Part shown: positions 36,701 to 41,924 of the stretch, in pieces
Layout: the number at the start of each line of letters is the position of its first letter
How positions within the stretch are numbered: the stretch's first letter is position 1
Assembly (NCBI GenBank): GCA_024239055.1
Contig: JANBVJ010000002.1
Coordinates: 70,925-134,924, forward strand
Direction of reading: 5' to 3'
Length of the DNA stretch: 64,000 nucleotides
DNA from: Patescibacteria group bacterium
GTDB lineage: Bacteria; Patescibacteria; Paceibacteria; Paceibacterales; UBA10102
Translations under genes and position numbers: made by a program
The notes under the pieces: model-generated
Told to the model about the DNA's origin: nothing
Databases searched by the model: none
Seen by the model: only the letters and a program-made list of their open reading frames with translations

Positions 36701-37029
36701 GATATTGGTTGTCCGTACTTTAATGCAAAGTATTGATCTGGATCTGGTGGTGGATTGTCTATAGTGGTAGGTATTACAAGGAAAGCAGAAGTAACAATTG
36801 GATTGAAGTTGTAAGTTGCAAGTGTTAGCATTAGTTCTTGTTCTTGGTAGTATTCTGCATAAGCCGATGTAATAGGAGTCCATTCAACTCCTTCATATCC
36901 AAAAGTTACATTCGTATTCAGTAAAGTTGGAAAACCAACTGCTACGAAAAATATTATCAAAGTTAAACCGACAAAAATATTGATCTCACGAAGATCCGAT
37001 CCTAGATCTCGTTTGATAATCCTCTTCAA
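21760..37029 (-). CDS. 5089-residue membrane-anchored fibronectin-III giant protein
   Basis: This single frame covers 15.3 kb, 24% of the window. A TTG start is followed by a membrane helix (about residues 20-38). A LamG-like lectin domain lies near 660-855. Many fibronectin type III domains are recognisable by ITGYRIxR and xWxxx...ADxYxVxR strands. A run of at least five DGTxMFV...PFDLST blades (about 3600-3845) looks like a beta-propeller. More fibronectin domains, the RLTGLSILS module (about 4913 onward), a C-terminal helix (near 5030-5050) and a K/R tail follow. It is probably a very long adhesin or virion fibre spanning or anchored in the membrane. It has no in-frame stop, so intactness was maintained by selection. 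Confidence 0.85.
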   Translation of the reverse strand: MKRIIKRDLGSDLREINIFVGLTLIIFFVAVGFPTLLNTNVTFGYEGVEWTPITSAYAEYYQEQELMLTLATYNFNPIVTSAFLVIPTTIDNPPPDPDQYFALKYGQPISLESGFVETEKPEMISLKAVNLLHQVGSWVPIAWEEEVFEVEKSVYDKFNEENDFNLGFLGDIGFIQEAEATIIYVPMDKDILGALSGAGAECIADPYPDGGAISGAGGTLLANNQADITTTPCRVAIYNQSPLFPPELIDELTSILLRFKITSGASNHDCGVRRLDGIPSTQGGLMTAGDVWHNATGGAPLWTTNLNGGICRGQTLFTVPNDIGFTASGSALADFKNRVRTNLHPDGEKVSASDFSQPDGIVSTVVNWNGFPFRAGVNRFAVADGEYTRYTINIPVNNSQGFWQMKEHTQFPTGLMDDCKFQRLGDAFNINTATSDADQGQCMVFKTINKTAIEGKQFKTTISATKSGGTGSMRAFIDVIDGRMDMETIYAGGTGVLAITKTDHPENALRSDLGTGQNHRLGIMEVDLPFTGDIQVDPLYFASSESEITIYVGLKDNSTDGSISMNITSVQIDDNELYNFTQPVVWFYEHPINDGNPTPLKKIADYGFLSLNVTLPLGLGNSLNGVDNSTAPNTGSLGSSADAEYFEGGSLSTFVVNASGIINEAVIQNGTSSGDTQGEIHLGSDASLWDFLTIGNSGSNLTSINFWLNGDVVGATQYPLISSGSNTDANSFLLYTQSGDIRLLVKEAGTNIVNGGAFNGIIPADDGQWHMVTLLLNKTDTIGYARVCVDGSGNCDIEIGLALHTGTGSTPPDPLTIGDNTHNNVASLIIENTFNVDELTIWNGYSLTDTDIDNMYNSGAGASSDGIGASFQVLDMTFDLTQAIGSFPEITNPVPENAVLSGSVTLGKSLDIDWVHDGINTTGYRIYRTSTESGDEKILYSFETLITPQTQILSELPADYTAETSWGTTFVNEIVSRITMNHVFNSTGASGILRGAIFLDADQASSDGDFTIIKNSTTFRDPSVLAIPSDSPLTFNFYGTDLINLTSSVTTEGADNIGIGVSWDKTRVGDSGTTTFRSGDGIGGLTPRIVRADVSVPFWGTTNGQDLRAEFAVVNQTKLFSPEIPFVNDTGSLDTNFTDTTTIAKNTYFYRIVPLNGDIEGDTVVILNGTQGFNLNQTALDFVVAVDTVLAQLPVTSPPDQVVNLAISHDNINGELDLTWDVTPNADEYVVQRLSTERQQVEADGFGSESNFALSTSSTNDILGDDSGFDTFDIPTQSELRTGRFDFHDPTGGQVVYGYWLNVISGGVNQLEPDVQGEVNQTGFMMSHGTRLARDCSRMQTDYEQDGWTQRSTGKWFDGNCQVEQRYLGTQLKNLTVAETANAEIIGAFRKEFTSGEGFRVLRPFAGGGSGWRFQDSTFQWFTTSGLEIKSHVMNQTFINITTTTNNFFSDTTTNNYNSYFYRIIPKNILGENGTSSIVNGTLSLPPLRVPDLNATDNGATVDLVWAEAPIKKSRELSEDPIQGYIIQRATGGNETTIYDGLSHDVEEFFLDGTGLTTSNNPKDSSDRTHAGQQLNITQAVNITRIVVKLGCAGCGSFNVEPDISGSIHFANGTQITRSINPRIAMENDLGGALGDEGFVNWVFSPPIHLEPDEYIFGYQQAGAQTCNSGDCTTSVNRSFKVYFEETGVGGGSSGWAIGEDTISGIFTSNPINGTKDKDYAMAIYAETVWETIGTTTAGDLNFTDTSPPPTNTTKAYRVLAFNDAGVSHPPTLLHNPQNTTMVGMGVPQNDFFRENAQGTLTAGTLNYGEMVTFAVAPPIIAPDPINDLTVTPVSDSIFMNWTTPTGNVTGYRIERALSNETHYGETSEGNFFFPLHWENGAGFSLPAGTSFTIFTKEDPLHIVGQAFNATSDEKITSIVTTLYEQSALPCTIGQQTLMGSIFNNDTSAWIANSTNLVDACSVSTFSGFPPFRFTFDPPVEIASGSEYVIGITKNGTALDMEVRMLVGSRHNTAVDGFEVFSDTVPFVFNNTVTTNDAFMGVGFIDFDILVADTGSLITNFTDTTCPDGTTCHYNVRGLNGIVVADESNFAIGQEPIVEGTSDIANSTSSVWQYRELDTRRLVVPHMRIANDTDGLQFQSGQAGASLGDPRGCCVMFKSFNATLINGSDISTFYKHPPIGSTDLNIRVMEGFYQADDYFRLQNNDIGSDYPPAPSLPLSGSGDVIEQDITGDSVLASVNAPTSTVLTQFTLPAGSIDYADNESDWITVFFVFEDAQSNQHLYTIHNITISKIGTWNFTNSPVEQLVGSGGAGDPFGANTWNDNDLSSNDNLFNNQQDSGIITAGAGFSPPPPPDPVTDLTAVFNEETQSIELSWNASAGADSYRIFRTSTETADEVIEYQETAGGTPQNISMQGSSGDFDAILQRGDFFNGWIVDRWEGLVISRFEGGSGGNRCSENSAIGGFTTGSLFNDGMLTISSDNSTIANSTTIILPEDWGTNNALTWYYRGSDLLNITNGVNIDNARKLGIGISWWEGTSGTLNCDSRANVGEGGNSFWDFLTQIWTSNVANNDMLFTIAVINNTKLSADPEVDDTGSTATTFSDTNIDEASPVVGNTYFYRIVGLNALLEQGGFSNTVNATAVNATLTPPPTNVTAVQIGNDITINWTKEITADGYKILRKATNDTTSKVKGEDLPNDYLKLNDKPVGDVEIGGVRNQGTVTFNDFTCGGAQPCGRAQNFTMGNQDFTLDKIRLKIVGTSWSGGNSVLKVAVFNGSSASLNEILENSTDIFTSTIGSNPFPSGNFHDFEFDDFVLLANKTYMVGAYTNGSIVGTIQMYRDDTGFGFTSYATNFDNGELVTENGGDLTAWTRFNTLNLQIDLIGDQFEEIATLGDVDTFTDVLTSEDEGNLFFYKVQSLTGSTEGNVSSIVNQTAPLISGSDLFNSTSKIWQFREHDLEESILEGASGAGCLNNCGSGGKFPNANVSIGAQEGRTTADNGEPLPTDLLNINTGLSATGGDAENNDRGAGIIHFFKIFNLTEITDSSIEIAWQQEANGGVQSVGLTSVATLAVYDGIINKDSGFNFAHDIPVLSNVDGVRTSLSGLTLSGIEGASVGAGIGDFNMTIQTLNASSINWGSFNSSFATVVVSMRDPDSSPVGSNAGAYELFIANITVSKIGTWNFTNPQIIYTVEGNRQGAGDVCPKTCMDLQKGFIAERGFVNTTSFSLPQPPAQVTGLTVVQNMNNNATLDWDDIPDTDNYQVFRTDGSQWTIKEHTSFATSANNARYGYTISPNGTLLSNNADETGIEGNLGLLSFGEGYVLKTFTKSFIENKDIILEHQSYCGNVDCLVHGRLSIEVLNGDVESNIPTVFPTDLPRVATQLGIANAPVVPVTSIGIQNVTLDETGIDLSSADDIVTVLIRHSDQSVSVSTQHEIYRLFIGNASAGQTETIYDFSNPNINFTDLFEVGIFGNPQATLNNQNGTVVIGNGTVLIGSPVASEFTDTTISPITNLLNYTVRANNTNGFGINSTIVEFGLIQPITGLNATALNSTAINISWDQARTIHPSDPLTGVIIQRSQQIGIWNLTSGNDQNPTNHTSSYNVGAGLYITPDGTEMFVPDVLTDTVNKFSLTTPFEVSTAVSTQNSTDLSSTLGSKVAQITDVHFKLDGTKMFILESGNTDIYEYTLSTPFDLSTLAFNAEFTTLPTFIQGIWITEDGSRLYAPKSDNDRLFQFDLTTAWDITTLSQVADVPYLPSTGVFDVAVRSDGKFLGLLDIGGGLNDSVDGRNMTTAFDITTMITTGVGINVGQGGLFAPEPRSLWIPQSGSAVYVDEVADDEIFQFDMDTSLKVFGDFINVTTVDELITEFNDTGLIQNTTFIYRAKGQSAVSTGAFDLIVNATTDVGGVNSTQTETDVVTVLDERRNVIDKVIRNVEIFSGGGGATIFADNFTSYTTQGEADGNWTTTDTARVRVNISNDELDFSVPTSVTTNDGIAFDLGVALQADSKLALRYKLDIQTYSINSDATALEMHIGLSDSDETVVQSAIQDWIGLGLQTASNTEDYQVVASDGGFPSGGSSTLATFTRNLTQELIYVEMIRNSTTSLTINLFSDASFNTLLESQTVTIPAGITDLQYLKVMVKNSDGTANGDIIGIVDDIYLVEYDFFDNFETDNFTTMSGTRVSVDTVSRFMDWDSSGTGTYNQGEFVDPIGTTLDTEDWLLRAKLNITALSAGSDTTGNDLFIGFGDSNTLLPNQGQDFIGFRLSHNNPDGIIRVIASDGTVINTGATQGEVFTTNVDDLGINDVYLQVQRGVPNSTAVTATIFSDPLFLSPIESVEEVIEAGTTGIRYLKVMVSNRDGTGDSTYEGTIDDITFLNGGAGNVTLTFFTGDLVSSNDVVVITPPTIPEGITDLSASTVLNTCELSWSAPVTTSAINGYRIFRQVDGGGFTTLISNTTNIITTHNDTGLLMNILYEYDVRAGSRLGFANVTSNIESCLPVISGVPDAPSLVDVNEEPNGDVTIDWTEPAGSPTGYKIERKVGAGGFLVLIANTGNSLVTFTDTTTTPATQFTYRISGINAFGTGAFSNEGSITTASPPNAPLLSGAQNGDQIDISWTTPASANPITGYKIDRRINFGGFTTLIANTTTPNVLNFSDSNVTKPDTFGYRIRALSSAGEGTVSNVVDIIFGSHLIVKVREQDGSFFKGGGIVEGVNSTFNLLVGLDVNSNAIFDNLAVGNFNFTFTDADDFILNKTFNFPAPAGNDTSEFTINALVFDVDCPTNGAGTDIRIKVNYTDAKDITEFPSTPVCDSTDQVSWSTRWQGSAVNDTSTMVADFISTIFKANAEQFLASADVVPTSYNSGLNKITSETYVVNMTDVTINFNLFLGRAPAGGGGGGSGSQPTPQITIPDPEVVFAQRLTGLSILSRTHQFAQAGQVIEGSITVQWEGEDNLIVKGITLPDSDLDIRFDLPPFPLVQRLEGTGEFAMSSADIPYTIVLPPSECNADLGITINCFDPILHTLPLEFRFGLGDQEYVASTEVFVDGRPIPLDIVQLQIILLFMVLIASAVFGNFIRRRVKGGRRRQTRVKKKFKKKFDSS

Positions 37030-37125
37030 GTTATCAAATATTCAACGAATCAGGTTGATTTACGCTTAGTATCTTAATAGTTTACCAAGTTGTTAAGATC
37101 CGGTAATGATCTCAGGCATGGATTT
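36985..37125. promoter_or_regulatory. GATC cluster across the start of the giant gene
   Basis: Seven GATC sites fall in about 140 bp across the first codons and the promoter region. ATCTTAA/TTAAGAT arms form a short inverted repeat in the 95-bp gap (37030-37124). Together with the 8861-9014 repeats this is the densest GATC cluster noticed, and the element encodes an adenine methyltransferase. A regulatory role is inferred. Confidence 0.4.
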
Positions 37126-37370
37126 TAGGATCTTGCTCGCTTACGTTTCTCTTTGTATAAAAACACGAATGCAATAAACGAAATTACCATGATTGTTAAT
37201 AGAGGAATCGTTGCTGGTGAATTTGGGAATTCAGATTCAGTCTGAACTAGATTTGCTGGTATTTCTGTTATTCCTGATTCTAAGACTCCTGCCCAAATTG
37301 GGATAATTATGATTAGAAATATTAGGAATAGTCCTGCTCCACCAAAAAATCTTGCGTTAAATTTTGCCAT
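37125..37370 (-). CDS. Small secreted protein with C-terminal sorting-type tail (81 aa)
   Basis: An N-terminal hydrophobic segment (about residues 10-30) and a C-terminal one (about 50-70) are separated by a short polar region. The protein ends in KEKRKRARS. The pattern P-x-hydrophobic helix-basic end resembles archaeal surface-protein sorting tails. It follows the 37377 gene by a few bases in the same operon. It could be a small anchor or assembly subunit for the giant coat proteins. Confidence 0.6.
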   Translation of the reverse strand: MAKFNARFFGGAGLFLIFLIIIIPIWAGVLESGITEIPANLVQTESEFPNSPATIPLLTIMVISFIAFVFLYKEKRKRARS

Positions 37371-37376
37371 TTATCA

Positions 37377-38798
37377 TCACTTTGGGAAATTGCATACTAT
37401 GAAAGTTGAACCTGTCACAAATGGAACATAGAAATCCCATGCTACAGGTCTTATTGTATTAGTTACTGAACCTGTTACTCTATTATAATCAACTGCCTGA
37501 TCAAGAAAACATGAGTATGCATAATTCTTTTGTGATTTTGGTGTCATAAATCCAAAGTCTCCGTAAGGACTTGTTAATGAATAGTTTGCGTTTCTAAACA
37601 ATAATTCATCTATTACAACTCCTGTACCTGCTCCTGCATTAATTATCAAATCGTTTGCATCAAATAATTTTATTGAACTTACTGATGGTGCTGGATGACT
37701 TGCAATAGTAATGGAACCTAAATTACAACCTGTTCCTCTATATCCAGTTCTTCCCGATAAAGTAGGACATGTTGGACATGTAGGATCAACACAAGTATAT
37801 GATGCTGATTGAAATCTTGCAATTGATGTTACTTTGAATGAATCATCTTGTGGATAAGATCTAATTTGGTTTCCTTCTGTGTCTGTTATGAATATTTGAA
37901 TGTCATCACGAAATATATCAACTGAGAATAATGTTTGGTTAGTTAATCCATTTCTTTGTAATTCTTGACCAACACATGGAGATGTTATACATACAATATT
38001 TTCTTTAACTGATAAATCCAAACTTTTAACAATAAATGATACTTTTGTGATCGCTTCATTAACAAATTTATCAAAGTGTGCATTAAAATCAAATGTTAAA
38101 TTATCTGAAAGTATTTCAAGTGGAAGTGGTGTGAATTGTAATTTTAATTCACCATTTTGATCTGTTAATCCGTTTCCAGAAATTCTTGCATCAGTTGGAA
38201 ATATTTCTAAGTCACCAACTTTTATGTTAAATGTTCCATCAGCATTGATCTGTGTGTCTGGATCTGTTTTTAAATTCAAATCAAGTTCAATAAATCCATT
38301 TCTGAAATCAATATCTGTTGTTTCTTCAACAAAAAGTGATGCAAATGGTATATCAAAAGCAAATGTTTCATTGAATCTTTGTAATGTGCTGTCAATTTTA
38401 ACTACATCTGCTTCAACTTGAATTACTTTTGCTGTTCCACAAAATAAGTTTAGTTCATCACAAATTTGTTCAATTGGTGGATCATCTGATGTTTCTGTCA
38501 TGTTAATCATTGGATCATTAACTGGATCAACTACTGGTGGTTCATCTGGTAGACAGTTTATTCTTGGTGGATTATTTGTACCATCTTCTATTACATCATC
38601 AATACAATCTGGATCTGTTGGATCAATAATTGGTGGTACTGGTATTGGTACTTCAAACGGATCTGTATCAATTTCTTGTGGTGCAATATTATCCAAGTCA
38701 ACATTAAAAACAAATAACATAACCGGAACAATCACTGCGATCAATACTCCAATTCCAAATACTGCAATTACAATTCTGCTGATTCCTTTTTTAGCCAT
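37377..38798 (-). CDS. Anchored beta-protein, paralog family member 1 (473 aa)
   Basis: A basic N-terminus and one membrane helix (about residues 9-30) lead into a Pro/Asp-rich stalk. A beta domain follows with IPFASLFVEETTDIDF and FNIKVGDLEIFPTDARISG, then GLTDQNGELKLQF. The C-terminal domain ends YSCFLDQA...CNFPK. The same order (FxxLFVExTxxxDF, TDQNGEL, KNxxYxC, CNFPK) recurs in the two following genes. The family is not recognised outside the window. It is likely part of a surface layer, pilus or virion coat. Start uses a TGATGA-type site also seen before members 2 and 3. Confidence 0.7.
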   Translation of the reverse strand: MAKKGISRIVIAVFGIGVLIAVIVPVMLFVFNVDLDNIAPQEIDTDPFEVPIPVPPIIDPTDPDCIDDVIEDGTNNPPRINCLPDEPPVVDPVNDPMINMTETSDDPPIEQICDELNLFCGTAKVIQVEADVVKIDSTLQRFNETFAFDIPFASLFVEETTDIDFRNGFIELDLNLKTDPDTQINADGTFNIKVGDLEIFPTDARISGNGLTDQNGELKLQFTPLPLEILSDNLTFDFNAHFDKFVNEAITKVSFIVKSLDLSVKENIVCITSPCVGQELQRNGLTNQTLFSVDIFRDDIQIFITDTEGNQIRSYPQDDSFKVTSIARFQSASYTCVDPTCPTCPTLSGRTGYRGTGCNLGSITIASHPAPSVSSIKLFDANDLIINAGAGTGVVIDELLFRNANYSLTSPYGDFGFMTPKSQKNYAYSCFLDQAVDYNRVTGSVTNTIRPVAWDFYVPFVTGSTFIVCNFPK

Positions 38799-38804
38799 TA
38801 ATCA

Positions 38805-40256
38805 TCACTTTGGGAAATTACATGTCAAATATGGAAGTCCTGATGGTCTTAGACATTTACTACAAAATCCTGATCCTACTGGTGCTGATGCTTGTGCTAT
38901 AGTACAGCGATAAGAGAAATTTTTTTGTTCTTCTGGTGCAGTAAATGTAAATGATCCGGCAGGTAAACTTCCTGCTGTACTTGTTACTTTACCATAATTT
39001 ACTGTGTAAGTATCATTTCTTGTTATCAAATCCTTTACTATAAAATTTGTAAATGGTGCTAGATTTTGTAAAACTAAATCTCCGTTTGAATTTTTTACTT
39101 CAAGACTTGCAATTGTTGGTGATCCCAAAGAAAAATAACTAACTCTTGTCATCCAACACGCATATCTCATGTGTTTATAGCATGAACTAACTCTTACAGA
39201 TCCACTTTGAGCACCAATATTCAATTGATCATCAGTAGGAAATACTCTAACAGGTAGACCTTCTTGGTTTACTATTAGAATTAGGTTTTGATCTCTAAAG
39301 AAATCAAAGGTAAATACAGGTAGACCTTGTGCAGAATAGTCTACCTCAAATGCTTTTGCATTTAGTTCAAGAATTCTGAATTCCAGTGGTGTTATTCCAG
39401 TAGTTTGAATCATTGGAGTTAATGGTGGAACGTTTAGTAGAAAATCTTGTGATGTTGCACCAGTTGGACTAACGAAATTAATTATTAATTCACCATTTTG
39501 ATCGGTTGTTCCTGAAAATGAAAGTGTAATTGGTGATTGATTTAATGTTTGATTATCTAGAAAAACATCATAAAGTCCATCCCCTTCAACAAAGATGTTT
39601 GGGTCTGTTTTTATTTTTAATACTGTTACAAATCTACCTTCACTGAAATCCTTGTTTGATGTATCTTCAACAAATAATGCTAATGGGAGTAATTGAAACT
39701 CGCTTGTCACAGTTTCTTCTGTTAGATCGGTAAAAATTTTTGTAACTTCTGTTATTACTGCCATATCAACTAACATCGGAGTTAATTCTTCTGGATCTTC
39801 TTCTGGTGGTAAAATTTCAGTTACATTATCTCCTATTAATGGATCAGTTGTATCTGTTTGATTTTGCAACATTTCTAATTCCATGAATTGATCTTCATCG
39901 ATTAGAATATCATCTGGATCACCAAGTCCAATCTCACCATTTGGATCTTCTATTACAAGTTCTTGTATCGGTTCATCAAAAGGAATTGTAAATAAATCTG
40001 CACCTTCAACTGGTTCTGTTCCACCAAAAATATATTCATCTACAAGAACTCCTAAACCTTCACTATCATTTAGATCTATTATTGTACAAAAAAGTGGTGT
40101 CAATTCACCATAAAGAAAATCATTTACATTTGTTGTATCCATTGGAACTCCTTGTTTTAGAGTACAACTGTAAAAATCAATTATCGTAAACCCACCTAAT
40201 GCTATTAATGCTATAACTACAATCTTTTTCATTGTTAAAAATTTTTTCTTAGCCAT
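38805..40256 (-). CDS. Anchored beta-protein, paralog family member 2 (483 aa)
   Basis: This is a sister of the 473-residue protein. It has an N-terminal helix (about residues 10-24), an acidic/Pro stalk, and the beta domain with LPLALFVEDTSNKDFSEG, SFSGTTDQNGELIINF and a C-terminal KNFSYRCTIAQA...CNFPK. Six or more cysteines near the C-terminus suggest disulfides. Position 7 bases after member 1's start and the same TGATTAATGGC-type start region indicate recent tandem duplication. Confidence 0.7.
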   Translation of the reverse strand: MAKKKFLTMKKIVVIALIALGGFTIIDFYSCTLKQGVPMDTTNVNDFLYGELTPLFCTIIDLNDSEGLGVLVDEYIFGGTEPVEGADLFTIPFDEPIQELVIEDPNGEIGLGDPDDILIDEDQFMELEMLQNQTDTTDPLIGDNVTEILPPEEDPEELTPMLVDMAVITEVTKIFTDLTEETVTSEFQLLPLALFVEDTSNKDFSEGRFVTVLKIKTDPNIFVEGDGLYDVFLDNQTLNQSPITLSFSGTTDQNGELIINFVSPTGATSQDFLLNVPPLTPMIQTTGITPLEFRILELNAKAFEVDYSAQGLPVFTFDFFRDQNLILIVNQEGLPVRVFPTDDQLNIGAQSGSVRVSSCYKHMRYACWMTRVSYFSLGSPTIASLEVKNSNGDLVLQNLAPFTNFIVKDLITRNDTYTVNYGKVTSTAGSLPAGSFTFTAPEEQKNFSYRCTIAQASAPVGSGFCSKCLRPSGLPYLTCNFPK

Positions 40257-40262
40257 TAATCA

Positions 40263-41924
40263 TCAATTCGGGAAATCACATGTTACCTTTGTTACAATAA
40301 ATGAATCTGGTACTAGAGTATGTCTAAAATATATACCATCTGATGTACATTTCACACAGATTTCACCACTTTCATATTCCACTCTTTTGTAAGTCACTTT
40401 GTATTCGTTTGTACAAGTATAAGATTGAGTTTGTTGGGACTTTGGGAATGAAAGATCAGTTGATAGTGAAGGTGAAGCAATTGTTAATGTGTAATTAGTA
40501 TTTCTTGGTAATAGTTCATTAAGTACCTCTCCTTGACCACCAGCAAATGATTGTAGCAGATTTCCACTATCATCTAATAGATTTAACCCAATCACTCTTG
40601 CTGTATCAGTATCAAAAGTAATAGTCGTAATATTTGCGATACAACTATCTGGATTATTAGGTGAAGAGTTACTTCCTCTATTGAGTGTTACTTTACAATC
40701 TGGACAATCAGAAATTTTTTTTTCATATAAGAGACACGTTGTTCCTGTAACTGCTGTTGTAGCACCAGTGACTTTTAAGACTGAATCTGTTGGAAATATC
40801 CTTTCTGTTCCACCACTTTCATCATCAATTATTATTAGATTTGGATCTTTTGCAATGTCCATACTAAACAAAACATTTTTTGTTCCTTGAAAATTTTGAA
40901 CTGAATCTACTGTAAAGTCTGAATTAATTAAAACAAACTCCAAAGTTGATATTCCATCTGGAAATTTGTCAAAGTTTTCTTCAAATGAGAATGTAAATGA
41001 TGGTGATCTAAGCCCTATGCTTGAAACAAACTCTGCACCTACACCTGTATTAAAATGAGTAAAAGAACATCCTGTATCATCACCACAAAAAATTGCTGGA
41101 ACTGGACAAATAGTTGTGCATTCTACTCCATCTACGTCAAAAGTTATTTGATCTGTAAGAACAGATTCACCATTTATTAAAATATCAAAGTCTGCTGTAC
41201 CAATAATTTGTGGATCATCTGATCTAAAAGATGCTTTAGTTTGAATTTCTAGAAAACCTTTAGAGAAATCAATGTTAGACACATCTTCAACAAAAAATGA
41301 TAATGCAGGAATTTGTGAAATTTCAGTTGTAAAAGTTTTGTTGCCTTGAGTATCAATTTTAGTAATTAGTGATGAAAGTACAACTGTATTGGTTCCTATT
41401 GGTGGTACAATAATTATGTCAATACAATCTATTTCATCACATATTTGTACAGGTGGTGGATCAATTGATGTATCTGTATTATTAAGATCAGGTGGTGGTA
41501 ATATTTCTTCAATTTCCTTTTCTAATGCTTCAATTCTTTCTATTGCATTTTGTAATAATTGCTCAGTAAGAACTCCTTTTTGAGCATCTTGTAATAATTC
41601 ATCACAAACCCCAACAAAGTCTGGATCAAGTTCGAGTTCTAAACATATTCGTGCAAATTCTAAATCTTCGGTTGATATTTTTCTAATTTCATCTATTATC
41701 TTTTGAATTTGTTGTATTTCACTTTGAGTTATAACAGGTACAGGTATTTCAAAGCCATCAGGAACTTGTGGTACAATATCAATTCCTAATGCATTTGCAT
41801 ACACTTCTCCAACTATTGGTACTTCAATTCCTGCAAAGAGAAGTAACAATGGAGTTAGTATAACAATTGTTAACCCAACTCCTGCTATTAGAGGAGTTTT
41901 AATTGCAGATTTTTTTTTAGCCAT
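40263..41924 (-). CDS. Anchored beta-protein, paralog family member 3 (553 aa)
   Basis: An N-terminal helix (about residues 10-30) is followed by a coiled-coil stretch (about 65-145, rich in E, I, Q and L). The shared beta domain has IPALSFFVEDVSNIDFSKG and SVLTDQITFDVDG. The C-terminal Cys-rich domain ends YTCTNEYKV...CDFPN. A coiled coil between anchor and head differs from members 1 and 2 and could allow oligomerisation. It overlaps the 41924-43504 gene by one base. Confidence 0.7.
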   Translation of the reverse strand: MAKKKSAIKTPLIAGVGLTIVILTPLLLLFAGIEVPIVGEVYANALGIDIVPQVPDGFEIPVPVITQSEIQQIQKIIDEIRKISTEDLEFARICLELELDPDFVGVCDELLQDAQKGVLTEQLLQNAIERIEALEKEIEEILPPPDLNNTDTSIDPPPVQICDEIDCIDIIIVPPIGTNTVVLSSLITKIDTQGNKTFTTEISQIPALSFFVEDVSNIDFSKGFLEIQTKASFRSDDPQIIGTADFDILINGESVLTDQITFDVDGVECTTICPVPAIFCGDDTGCSFTHFNTGVGAEFVSSIGLRSPSFTFSFEENFDKFPDGISTLEFVLINSDFTVDSVQNFQGTKNVLFSMDIAKDPNLIIIDDESGGTERIFPTDSVLKVTGATTAVTGTTCLLYEKKISDCPDCKVTLNRGSNSSPNNPDSCIANITTITFDTDTARVIGLNLLDDSGNLLQSFAGGQGEVLNELLPRNTNYTLTIASPSLSTDLSFPKSQQTQSYTCTNEYKVTYKRVEYESGEICVKCTSDGIYFRHTLVPDSFIVTKVTCDFPN

